NCBI GenBank assembly: GCA_030453055.1
Contig: JAKDLC010000030.1
Coordinates: 1-12,469, forward strand
Direction: 5' to 3'
From: Nitrosospira sp.
Lineage (GTDB): Bacteria > Pseudomonadota > Gammaproteobacteria > Burkholderiales > Nitrosomonadaceae
Length of the DNA: 12,469 bases
The position numbers were made by a program, and so were the translations under genes. The notes below the pieces were generated by a model that saw nothing but the letters and a program-made list of their open reading frames with translations, was not told the DNA's origin and did not search any database. Positions 1 to 6,967 of the stretch are shown here, piece by piece (the first letter of the stretch is position 1; each line of letters opens with the position of its first letter).

Positions 1-1
1 G

Positions 2-160
2 GTCACCCGCGAAGTGAAGGATGCCGCCACCGGCCAGATCACAGTCCCGGCCGATTACAGCGAGCTTGGCCTGCTGCTGATTACGGTGACCGTAATCGGC
101 TTCGCTCTGCCGCTGCTGGCTATTTTATTTGTCAAACGAACACGCTTTCGTAACGCCTGA
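2..160 (+). CDS. C-terminal end of a multi-pass membrane protein, probably a transporter (partial)
   Basis: The frame is open from base 2 to a TGA at 158-160, giving the last 52 residues of a protein whose start lies left of the window. The visible part is a short polar stretch (begins VTREVKDAATG), then one long hydrophobic segment (about residues 22-43, SELGLLLITV through LLAILFV), then a short basic tail (KRTRFRNA). A final transmembrane helix followed by a positive cytoplasmic tail is the usual ending of major-facilitator and similar secondary transporters, but too little is visible to name a family. It ends 13 bp before the next gene on the same strand, so the two are probably co-transcribed. 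That it is coding is inferred from the hydrophobic-then-basic pattern and the tight junction. Confidence 0.6.
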   Translation, partial: VTREVKDAATGQITVPADYSELGLLLITVTVIGFALPLLAILFVKRTRFRNA

Positions 161-173
161 ACCGGTGAAAAAA

Positions 174-467
174 ATGCAACCAACATTGCGACAAAAAGGC
201 GGCGTAACGCTGTTTACGCTGCTGTTGATCATTTTTGCGGCATCAATGGCGTATTGGCTCTGGCGCGCCCATGTTCAGGTGTCCCTGGAAATCGACCTGG
301 CTTGCCGCCTGCCCGCTGCGGAAACCTGCGCTTCCGCCAAGGCCCGCTATATGAATAGTTTCTATGGCGCGTGGCTTGCGCAGATGTTTCCGTGGATTCT
401 TCCGTTCGTGCCGGCTTTTATTTACGTATTCTTTTTCCGCTGGTTACGCAGAGACCGGCAACCTTGA
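174..467 (+). CDS. small two-helix membrane protein, function unknown
   Basis: This is a 97-residue protein that I do not recognise. The ATG at 174 is preferred: it lies just after the upstream gene's stop and has a weak GGTG purine stretch before it. An in-frame TTG at 129 would overlap the upstream gene and has no ribosome-binding site. Two hydrophobic segments are visible, about residues 11-31 and 65-90. Basic residues precede the first helix and end the protein (RWLRRDR), which suggests both ends are cytoplasmic and the 30-residue loop is periplasmic. That loop carries two cysteines, C44 and C52, which could form a disulfide. The gene stops 7 bp before the convergent dinB stop, with no terminator hairpin between them. 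It may be an accessory protein for the transporter-like gene upstream; that is inference from position only. Confidence 0.6.
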   Translation: MQPTLRQKGGVTLFTLLLIIFAASMAYWLWRAHVQVSLEIDLACRLPAAETCASAKARYMNSFYGAWLAQMFPWILPFVPAFIYVFFFRWLRRDRQP

Positions 468-474
468 GTGGTCG

Positions 475-1641
475 CTATGTCCGTTCGACGAACTGTACAG
501 TCAGCGGTAGTTCCCCCTGGCGGGATATGCCGATGCCCTGCGAAACTTTCTCCGAAGATAATGCGCTGGCGCGCACGCCCAGCAACCGCAGCTTCCGATT
601 CAGCGGCGCACGTCGCAGACATTCTTCAGCCGCTCGCCGGATGGTGACGGCATCCGCGGTAGGAACGGCCAACGTCATATCGCGGGTGACAGTGAGGAAG
701 TCTGCATAACGCAACTTGATACCGATGGTGCGGCCCAGGTAACCCTTGCGCTGCAAGTCTTGCGCCACATCGGTGCATAGCGCCGTGAAAATTCCGGAAA
801 GAACGGAACGATCCTCACGGGCATGGAGATTCCGTTCGAAAGTCGTCTCCCGACTGATCGACTTGGGCTCCGCATGCGTGATTACGGGGCGTTCGTCGAT
901 CCCGTGGGAAACCTCATGCAGCCAGCGGGCGTAAGAGGGGCTAAAATGCATCTGCAGAAATGAGGGCTCGGCTCCCGCCAGCTCGGCGATGGTGGTGATG
1001 CCAAGCGCTGTAAGCTTCGCAGTCGCCTTGGGGCCGATGCCATTGATTTTTTTGACGGGCAAGGGCCAGATGCGGCCGGGGATGTCCGCCAGGCTCAGGA
1101 TGGTGAGGCCATCCGGTTTTTCCAGATCCGAGCAGATTTTCGATAACAGCTTGTTGGGCGTTACGCCAATGGAACAGGAGAGCCCTGTAGCTTCCCGCAC
1201 CGCCTGTTTGATGCGCCGGGCAAGCGTCAGCGTCTCACCGGATAGCCCGCTCAGGTCAATGTAGATCTCGTCGATGCCATGGTTTTCGATCCGGGGAGCG
1301 ATGCTGGCCACAGCAGCTTTAAACAGCCGCGAATAATGGCGATAGGCATGGAAGTCAGCGGGCAGCAGGATCGCATCCGGAGCCAGTTGCGCGGCTTTCA
1401 TAAGACCCATGGCGGAGCCAATGCCGAAAACGCGCGCCTCGTAAGTGGCCGTGGTAACCACGCCTCGTCCGGCGTAACCCCGCAATCGTGCGAAATGTCG
1501 GCTGCCGTCCTTGAGGAGCGCGGGTTGCTGATTGCCGCTTCCGCCGATTACGACCGGCAGCCCGCGCAACTCCGGGTAGCGCAACAACTCTACCGATGCG
1601 TAGAAAGCATCCATATCAAGATGAGCAATGCGCCGGCACAT
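475..1641 (-). CDS. dinB: DNA polymerase IV (Y-family translesion polymerase)
   Basis: The 388-residue product is an error-prone polymerase that copies past damaged template bases in the cytoplasm. The catalytic motif HLDMDAFYASVE lies at residues 7-18 (metal ligand D9; Y14 sits at the steric-gate position), and GIDEIYID at 122-129 supplies D124/E125. SIGVTPNKLLSKICSDLEKPDG (157-178) closes the palm, and VKKINGIGPKATAKL (196-210) is the helix-hairpin-helix thumb. The little finger follows to about residue 360. QGELPL at 375-380 resembles a degenerate beta-clamp-binding peptide. Compared with E. coli Pol IV, from memory, about 20 extra residues lie between VVIGG and the RGVVTTATYEAR segment (roughly 35-58). 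The ATG at 1641 has an AGGTAG ribosome site 8 bases upstream. The gene lies 43 bp downstream of the ABC permease gene on the same strand, so read-through is likely. I saw no LexA-type box in the gap. Confidence 0.95.
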   Translation of the reverse strand: MCRRIAHLDMDAFYASVELLRYPELRGLPVVIGGSGNQQPALLKDGSRHFARLRGYAGRGVVTTATYEARVFGIGSAMGLMKAAQLAPDAILLPADFHAYRHYSRLFKAAVASIAPRIENHGIDEIYIDLSGLSGETLTLARRIKQAVREATGLSCSIGVTPNKLLSKICSDLEKPDGLTILSLADIPGRIWPLPVKKINGIGPKATAKLTALGITTIAELAGAEPSFLQMHFSPSYARWLHEVSHGIDERPVITHAEPKSISRETTFERNLHAREDRSVLSGIFTALCTDVAQDLQRKGYLGRTIGIKLRYADFLTVTRDMTLAVPTADAVTIRRAAEECLRRAPLNRKLRLLGVRASALSSEKVSQGIGISRQGELPLTVQFVERT

Positions 1642-1684
1642 TTACCGATCTACCTATGCAGCAACGCTCTGCGACGACGTTTCA

Positions 1685-4189
1685 CTAAATTTTCCGTAGT
1701 GTCATGAGCGGTGGCGTTGAGAGCGCAGAGTGGGTCCCCATGAGCCCGGCCGCGGTCACACCGACAACCCCGGCAACTAAACCGGTCAGCCATATCCACG
1801 GGTTGAAGGTGTAGGTCAGATTCAACGCATATTCGCCAACGACATAGCCCAGCGCACTTGCTCCTGCCGCGGCGAAAAGCCCGGCCAGCCCGCCAAGTAT
1901 GGCGAATTCGGCTGCCCAGGCGCGCGCCAACTGCCTGCGTTTGGCGCCCAAGGTGCGGAATATGGCGGCTTCCTGAATGCGCTCATCCTGGGTGGACGCG
2001 ATTGCGGCGTACAATACCGCCACCCCTGCCAGTAACGTAAACAGGAAAACAAACTCAACCGCTTTGGTCACTTGTTCAATCATTTTGTGAACCTGGCTGA
2101 TAATGGTCGCCACATCGATCACGAGCAGGTTGGGAAAAGCTTTGATCAGTTGATTCGGTATTTCCATTTGCTCCGGCGGCAGGTGAAAACTGGTGATGTA
2201 GGTCGCCGGGTAGTTTTCCAGTACGCCGGGTGGCGTAACCACGAAAAAGTTGACGCGAAACGTATCCCAGTCCACCTTTCTCAGACTGGTGATCGTAGCG
2301 GTAAATGTAGTGCCTGCCACATCATAAGTCAGCGTGTCGCCAACACCGACGCCTAATGTTTTTGCAATACCCTCCTCCAGCGACATCACCGCTTTTCCCT
2401 TATCGCCGGCGTTCCACCAGCGGCCTTCGATAATCTGGTTGTCGCTCTGCATTTCAGCTGCCCACGACAGATTGAATTCACGCTCCACCAGCCGTCTTGC
2501 GCGGATATCGGAATAATTCCCGGCCGCTAGGGTCTTGCCATTAATCTCGGTCAGGCGTCCGCGGACCATTGGAAATATCGGCGGCTGCGTTAGGCGATGC
2601 TGTTTAAAAAATGCTGCCAGCGGCTCCAACTGGTCTTCCTGAATATTTACCAGAAAATGGTCGGGGGCATCCGGCGGCAGATTGGTGCGCCAGTTTTGTA
2701 ACAAATCATCTCGAATCAGCGTCAGCGCCAGCAGCGCCATCAGTCCCAATCCCAACGCGACCGCCTGCACCACGCTGGCAGTGGCGCGCCGCCGGATGCT
2801 TGCCAATCCATAGCGCAGCGCTCCACCTGTCTGACTACGCATATGCGCTAAAGCCTTTACCAGCAGGAATCCCAATAAACCGAAAACCGCTATCGCCGCG
2901 GCGAATCCTCCCATGACCGAAGCACCCAGGCGCACGTCGCCGGCTTTCCACAGAAATAATACCGATAGCGCCATCAGTCCCAATGCATAACCGGTCAAAC
3001 TATGGGTGTTCTGCAGCCCGATGTCCCGGCGCAATACGCGCAATGCGGGCACGCTTCGCAAATTAAGTAAGGGAGGCAGCGCAAAGCCAAGCAATAACAA
3101 CATCCCGGTCAGCAACCCATGCACACCGGGCCACACGCTGGGATACGGCAATTCTGCCTTCACCAGCCCGGAGAGCCAAAAAGTCAGCGCTTCCTGTGCG
3201 ACGAAACCGAGCAGGCAACCAGCTGCGCTGGCAATGAACCCCAGTGCGGCGAAATGACACAGGTAGAGGCGTAGCATCGCCGCCTGGCTTGCGCCCAGAC
3301 ACCGCATCACCGCACAGCCGTCGAGATGGCGCTGAGTGAAGCGGCGCACCGCAAGCGCTGCTGCTGCCGCCGCCAGCACCACGCTTGCCAGGGCGGCCAG
3401 ACTGAGGAATTTTTCGGCCCGCTCCAGTGCCGCCTTGATTTCAGGGCGAGCGTCACGGATGCCTTCGATCCTTTCTCCCAGCTTCAAGCGCGATTGAGCC
3501 CATCCCCGGAATTTATCCACCGCCTCGGCTTCTCCCGACACCAGGAGACGATAGGCAATCCGGCTCCCTTGCTGCACCAGGCCGGTCGAGCGAAGATCGA
3601 TCTTGTTGATCAATACGCGCGGCCGCAAGTTAATGAAACCAATCGAATAGTTCGGCTCCTGCGTAATCAGCGCGGTAACAGTAAAGCTTGTTGCGCCCAG
3701 CTCAATTGTGTCGCCCCGATTCAGACCAAGACGAATCATGAGTTTTTCGTCCACCCATGCCGATCCGGGCGCCGGAATGGTATCGGCAATATGCGTAGGC
3801 CGGGAAGATGACATATTTCCAAAATCCTCACTGATGCGCAATTCGCCTCGCAGGGGATAACCGGCGGTAACCGCCCTGATCTCGGTCAGCAGACTGGTCT
3901 CTCCCTTCGCAGCCATGCTGGGAAACTTGATCGCGGTGGAAACAGCCAGCCCAAGCCGTTGCGCTTTGTCCCCATAATGACGGGGCAGCGGATGATCAGC
4001 GAAAATTATCAGATCCGCGCCAAGCAACTGATTGCCCTGGCGGGAAAGCGCCAATTGCACCCGATCGGCGAAAAACCCCACCGTGGTCATCCCCCCCACG
4101 GCGATTACCAGCGCAAAAACCAGCACACGCAATTCGCCCGCGCGCCAGTCGCGGCGAAGCATTCGGAAGGAAAGTCTGATGAGGTTCAT
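1685..4189 (-). CDS. FtsX/YbbP-type ABC transporter permease (COG3127-like)
   Basis: This 834-residue inner-membrane protein resembles YbbP, the large permease annotated as part of a 'lysophospholipase L1 biosynthesis' ABC system; the transported substrate is not established. Ten hydrophobic segments are visible, near residues 20-41, 261-282, 308-330, 353-375, 399-416, 423-447, 472-492, 709-732, 757-785 and 798-818. Two large extracytoplasmic domains lie between helices 1-2 (about 42-260) and 7-8 (about 493-708). Each half has the FtsX-type coupling segment, CAVMRCLGA (292-300) and AAIFRTLGAKRRQL (741-754), which would contact the ATPase. The length is close to that of E. coli YbbP (about 800). 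The ATG at 4189 has AAGGG 5 bases upstream. In many genomes the ATPase (YbbA) and TesA genes lie alongside; here upstream is a long non-coding gap and downstream is dinB, so the partner must be elsewhere. Confidence 0.9.
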   Translation of the reverse strand: MNLIRLSFRMLRRDWRAGELRVLVFALVIAVGGMTTVGFFADRVQLALSRQGNQLLGADLIIFADHPLPRHYGDKAQRLGLAVSTAIKFPSMAAKGETSLLTEIRAVTAGYPLRGELRISEDFGNMSSSRPTHIADTIPAPGSAWVDEKLMIRLGLNRGDTIELGATSFTVTALITQEPNYSIGFINLRPRVLINKIDLRSTGLVQQGSRIAYRLLVSGEAEAVDKFRGWAQSRLKLGERIEGIRDARPEIKAALERAEKFLSLAALASVVLAAAAAALAVRRFTQRHLDGCAVMRCLGASQAAMLRLYLCHFAALGFIASAAGCLLGFVAQEALTFWLSGLVKAELPYPSVWPGVHGLLTGMLLLLGFALPPLLNLRSVPALRVLRRDIGLQNTHSLTGYALGLMALSVLFLWKAGDVRLGASVMGGFAAAIAVFGLLGFLLVKALAHMRSQTGGALRYGLASIRRRATASVVQAVALGLGLMALLALTLIRDDLLQNWRTNLPPDAPDHFLVNIQEDQLEPLAAFFKQHRLTQPPIFPMVRGRLTEINGKTLAAGNYSDIRARRLVEREFNLSWAAEMQSDNQIIEGRWWNAGDKGKAVMSLEEGIAKTLGVGVGDTLTYDVAGTTFTATITSLRKVDWDTFRVNFFVVTPPGVLENYPATYITSFHLPPEQMEIPNQLIKAFPNLLVIDVATIISQVHKMIEQVTKAVEFVFLFTLLAGVAVLYAAIASTQDERIQEAAIFRTLGAKRRQLARAWAAEFAILGGLAGLFAAAGASALGYVVGEYALNLTYTFNPWIWLTGLVAGVVGVTAAGLMGTHSALSTPPLMTLRKI

Positions 4190-4471
4190 AAGGACCCTTA
4201 CACAAATATGAATTTCGGTGAGACGGAAAAGTTGAAAATATTATTATTTATATACCCATCGTACGGACGCCTTATATTCCTTTGAATCGTACCCTATTTA
4301 GAACCAAATGTTCCGTGGCCTGCAGGGTCCCTATTTTACCGATGAAAACGGGAAGTTTGCCATACCCTGATCGATACGCCCCTTGAATTCAAAAACTGCG
4401 TTTACGGGAATAATTTTTAAGTGACTTCATGACCGTCGGCGAAGTTCTTCCATATCGAATGAAAATTCATT

Positions 4472-4493
4472 AATGCATTATGCATAATGCATT
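4472..4493. repeat. 22-bp perfect palindrome
   Basis: The half-site AATGCATTATG is followed immediately by its exact reverse complement CATAATGCATT, with no spacer; symmetry ends at 4471/4494. Because it has no loop it is more likely a protein-binding site on DNA than an RNA hairpin. It lies about 280 bp upstream of the permease start and 450 bp upstream of the receptor start. An AATGAA-AA-TTCATT inverted repeat lies just to its left (4459-4472). Binding protein unknown. Confidence 0.7.
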
Positions 4494-4585
4494 TTCCGTG
4501 ACGCACGGACTGATTGTAACTCCCATTCTGAGATGATAACAAATCATCCGGACATTCAACTCAATCCGCATAGAGGCCATTAAAG

Positions 4586-4636
4586 TGCGGCAATATGTCG
4601 CATGCGACAAAATGACACATGCGGCAATATGCCACA
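4586..4636. repeat. three contiguous 17-bp tandem repeats, each an inverted repeat
   Basis: The copies are TGCGGCAATATGTCGCA (4586-4602), TGCGACAAAATGACACA (4603-4619) and TGCGGCAATATGCCACA (4620-4636), with consensus TGCGRCAAWATGNCRCA and no gap between them. Copies 1 and 3 agree at 15 of 17 positions. Each unit is a dyad of 7-bp half-sites around a 3-bp A/T centre. The junction of copies 1 and 2 makes a second, perfect 14-bp palindrome, TGTCGCATGCGACA (4596-4609). The array therefore holds six half-sites of alternating orientation. Its length regularity and symmetry suggest a multi-site operator or activator-binding array. It lies 305 bp upstream of the first possible receptor start codon. 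The binding protein is unknown. Confidence 0.85.
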
Positions 4637-4701
4637 TTCCTAATTCCATCAATTTGCTTTACATTCCCGGCCAGCAATCATATGAGCATTTGTAATAACC
4701 T

Positions 4702-4741
4702 TCGGAGTGTCCTTATAAACGCTCTCTGGACCTCACTCCGA
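4702..4741. repeat. inverted repeat with 8-bp arms (possible RNA hairpin)
   Basis: TCGGAGTG (4702-4709) and CACTCCGA (4734-4741) are exact reverse complements around a 24-base spacer. Inside the arms, TCC and GGA could extend the stem if three bases (CCT) bulge out. The 3' side runs into TGTTTTATT, a weak T-tract, so a poor terminator or attenuator of rightward transcription is conceivable, as is an operator. It lies 200 bp before the receptor gene. Confidence 0.5.
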
Positions 4742-4900
4742 TGTTTTATTACCATAATTAGCTCTTTTGCACAGGCCCTAAAAGAATACGCTTATGAGTC
4801 ATATTCTAGTTTGATAATTATGTCGTATGGGTAAACGTAGCGTCATCCATCAGAACCATTGAAAGCATTATGGAGGCATATAAAAGAATACCTAGCAACA

Positions 4901-4929
4901 TTGACCATACGAACAAATATGCATAATTT
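4901..4929 (+). promoter_or_regulatory. possible sigma-70 promoter of the TonB receptor / amidohydrolase operon
   Basis: TTGACC at 4901-4906 matches the -35 consensus at 5 of 6 bases. CATAAT at 4922-4927 matches the -10 consensus at 5 of 6, but the spacer is 15 bp, shorter than the preferred 17. Transcription would start near 4934. That leaves only about 8 bases before the ATG at 4942 but about 65 before the ATG at 4999, which favours the later start. Assigned by eye only. Confidence 0.35.
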
Positions 4930-4941
4930 AGAAAATTATAT

Positions 4942-6942
4942 ATGACACAGGCACAAGTTTGTCCTGTCTGTCCGATACAAGCATTTCAAATAATCAAAAT
5001 GAAAAGAAAAAGAATTGTAATGACCGTAACATCCGTAGCCGTAACAATGATCTTCTCAAGGTTTGCAATGGCACAGAGTGCAACACCACCTCCGCATACC
5101 ACGCGATCTCCGGTTGTCGTGACGGCCAATCCGATCATTGATCGCGTTCGCATCGACCCGTTTTCGAGTACATCCGCGGTGGTCACCGAAAGCCAGCTGC
5201 GCGACCAGAACGCATTCGATCTGGCCACGGCACTGCGCCGCACCCCCGGGGTGCAAATATCACGCTACAACCCGGTGGGCGGATTTGGCGGCGACCAGGG
5301 CGGCGCTGTCTATATACGCGGAATGGGCGTCAGCCGTCCGGGCAGTGAAATCAAGACTTACATTGATGGCGTTCCGTTTTACATGGGCGTATGGGGTCAC
5401 CCATTGCTCGACTTGTTGCCGGTCAATGGCATGCAGTCCATCACTGTCTACAAAAGCCCGCAACCGCAAATCAATGGCAATAATTTTGCCTCGATCAACC
5501 TGGAAACCAAGCGTGCAACCGAAGATGGCGTGCAGGTCAACGGAAGAGTTTCCGGGGGCTACTTCAGCACTTTTATTGAACAGGTAGATCTGGTCGGCCG
5601 CCGGGGAGACGTGGATTTTATGCTGGCACAAGGCCACGCCCAGTCGAATGGTCACCGTCCCAATGCAAGCGGCGAATTGAATAATGTCATGGGGCGCATC
5701 GGCTTGCGGCTGAACGCCAATTGGTCGGTTGGCACAAGTTTCCTTTATGTCGACAACCAAGCGCGCGACCCTGGGGACAATCGCCTACCGGCGCCTGCTG
5801 TGGCACCGCAATACACTACCCAGGCGGGAATGGTTTCTGTTTTTGTATCGCATCATCATGGCAACTGGCGTGGCGACCTTCGTGTTTACCACAACAGGGG
5901 GGAAGGCAACTGGCTGAACCAAGCCGGATTGGAAGGGGATCAGTTCAATAATTTCCAGATGACTGGCGTTCGCTGGAAAGAAGAGTTCTCTTTATGGAGA
6001 GGCGGAACTATTGTTGCCGGACTGGATAGCAACTGGGTCTCGGGTAATTCGCAATTTAACCGGATAGCCCCGGCACCTCAGGGCAGCTTTAATTCACCGA
6101 CTTTCCGTGTCACATCACCCTACGTTGCGCTGAGCCAGCATATCGATCTGGGCAACGGCTGGTCGCTCGTGCCTTCGGTTGGAATACGAGTATATGACCA
6201 CAACATATTCGAAACCCGGACGTCGCCACACGCCGGCCTGTCCCTAATCTCCGAGAGGGTCACGATATTCGGCAATGTGTCGCGCGGCATCCACTATCCG
6301 GGTTTGGAAGCTCCGGTTCTCTCCACCTTGATTCCTCCGCTGGGGCAAACGTGGAAACAACTTGCCGCAGAGGAACTCAATCACGCGGAAGTCGGTGTGA
6401 AGCTGACCCCCGTTTATTCAACGCAAATCGACATCAGTCTGTTTGTCGACCAGGTGAAAAACCGCTACATCTTTGGTTTTCCGCCACATGTTCCGCCTCC
6501 CCCCCAGTTTCTGAATCTCGGCACCTATGTGATGCGCGGCGCGGAAATTGCAATCAGACAGAATATTACCCCGAATTGGACCGTATTTGGCGGTCTGACC
6601 TTGCTCGACCCCAGCATCGACAATTTGCCGTATACACCAAAGAGAGCTGTCACGGCGGGTATAAATGGGCAGATGGGGCCCATTCGCTTGACAATCGATA
6701 CCCAGTATCAATCAAGCATATTGGCGCTTAGCCGTCAGCGCGCGGCGGGAGTGTCCAACACCGAGCATGTTGATTCATTTGTGATCATGAATGCGCGTGT
6801 CGCTCATCGGTTGCCAATGCTCGGCAAAAGAGGCGAAATTTTCGTGGCCATGGAAAACCTCCTGGATGCCGACTACGCCTATCGCCCAGGGTATCCCATG
6901 CCGGGACGCTGGGGTCAAATCGGCTTAGCCGCGAGCTTCTAA
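4942..6942 (+). CDS. TonB-dependent outer-membrane receptor
   Basis: The product is 666 residues from the ATG at 4942. The more likely start is the in-frame ATG at 4999 (647 residues), because MKRKRIVMTV begins a classical signal peptide with cleavage after AMA (residue 44 of the long form). The extra 19 residues (MTQAQVCPVC...) do not look like a signal. Neither ATG has a clear ribosome-binding site. SPVVVTAN (56-63) resembles a TonB box. The plug domain follows to about residue 190 (LRRTPGVQISRYN; YIRGMGV; YIDGVPFYMG), and the rest is a 22-strand-type barrel. The end GYPMPGRWGQIGLAASF has the terminal Phe used for barrel assembly. It would import a scarce ligand using TonB energy; its size is near the small metal-complex and cobalamin receptors, but the ligand is not evident. 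The amidohydrolase gene follows 25 bp later. Confidence 0.92.
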   Translation: MTQAQVCPVCPIQAFQIIKMKRKRIVMTVTSVAVTMIFSRFAMAQSATPPPHTTRSPVVVTANPIIDRVRIDPFSSTSAVVTESQLRDQNAFDLATALRRTPGVQISRYNPVGGFGGDQGGAVYIRGMGVSRPGSEIKTYIDGVPFYMGVWGHPLLDLLPVNGMQSITVYKSPQPQINGNNFASINLETKRATEDGVQVNGRVSGGYFSTFIEQVDLVGRRGDVDFMLAQGHAQSNGHRPNASGELNNVMGRIGLRLNANWSVGTSFLYVDNQARDPGDNRLPAPAVAPQYTTQAGMVSVFVSHHHGNWRGDLRVYHNRGEGNWLNQAGLEGDQFNNFQMTGVRWKEEFSLWRGGTIVAGLDSNWVSGNSQFNRIAPAPQGSFNSPTFRVTSPYVALSQHIDLGNGWSLVPSVGIRVYDHNIFETRTSPHAGLSLISERVTIFGNVSRGIHYPGLEAPVLSTLIPPLGQTWKQLAAEELNHAEVGVKLTPVYSTQIDISLFVDQVKNRYIFGFPPHVPPPPQFLNLGTYVMRGAEIAIRQNITPNWTVFGGLTLLDPSIDNLPYTPKRAVTAGINGQMGPIRLTIDTQYQSSILALSRQRAAGVSNTEHVDSFVIMNARVAHRLPMLGKRGEIFVAMENLLDADYAYRPGYPMPGRWGQIGLAASF

Positions 6943-6956
6943 ACAGGCTATTCGGC

Positions 6957-6963
6957 GAGAGGG
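6957..6963 (+). promoter_or_regulatory. ribosome-binding site deciding the GTG start of the amidohydrolase
   Basis: GAGAGGG ends 4 bases before the GTG at 6968. It is the clearest Shine-Dalgarno sequence near either plus-strand gene of this pair and supports a GTG start within the 25-bp gap after the receptor stop. Confidence 0.65.
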
Positions 6964-6967
6964 TACG

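Larger units (their letters stand above)
4190..4941. other. AT-rich intergenic region between divergent genes, dense in dyad symmetries
   Basis: About 750 bp separate the ABC permease (leftward) from the TonB receptor (rightward), far more than any other gap in the window. It is visibly richer in A and T than the flanking genes. Short open frames occur (for example 4470-4652 minus and 4619-4834 plus), but none has a ribosome-binding site, a recognisable sequence or a sensible composition. The region contains the tandem 17-mers, the 22-bp palindrome, the 8-bp-arm inverted repeat and the possible promoter listed separately. Smaller elements include GATGAT/ATCATC arms around a 5-base loop at 4532-4548, TATGA-G-TCATA at 4793-4803, and an 11-bp direct repeat TAAAAGAATAC at 4779-4789 and 4881-4891. 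Two divergent promoters and their regulators presumably map here. No sigma-54 GG-N10-GC promoter was found on either strand by eye. Confidence 0.75.

Noticed and set aside
129..173. TTG start giving a 112-residue version of the small membrane protein
   Set aside because: It would overlap the upstream gene's end, has no ribosome-binding site, and the ATG at 174 gives a normal N terminus.
4586..4636. Short CRISPR array
   Set aside because: The repeats are contiguous with no spacers, are 17 bp, and no cas gene is present.
4470..4652. 60-codon open frame, minus strand, intergenic
   Set aside because: It spans the palindrome and the tandem repeats, with no start signal and no recognisable sequence.
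4586..4700. Sigma-54 promoter downstream of the tandem dyads
   Set aside because: Every GG on the plus strand between 4637 and 4941 was checked for GC ten bases later and none fits; the minus side (GC-N10-CC) also gave none.
4619..4834. 71-codon open frame in the intergenic region, plus strand
   Set aside because: It overlaps the 17-mer array and the inverted repeat, has no ribosome-binding site, and its residue composition does not look like a protein.
4640..4941. Cobalamin or other metabolite riboswitch upstream of the receptor
   Set aside because: No B12-box (GCCACTG-like) or other conserved riboswitch core was seen.
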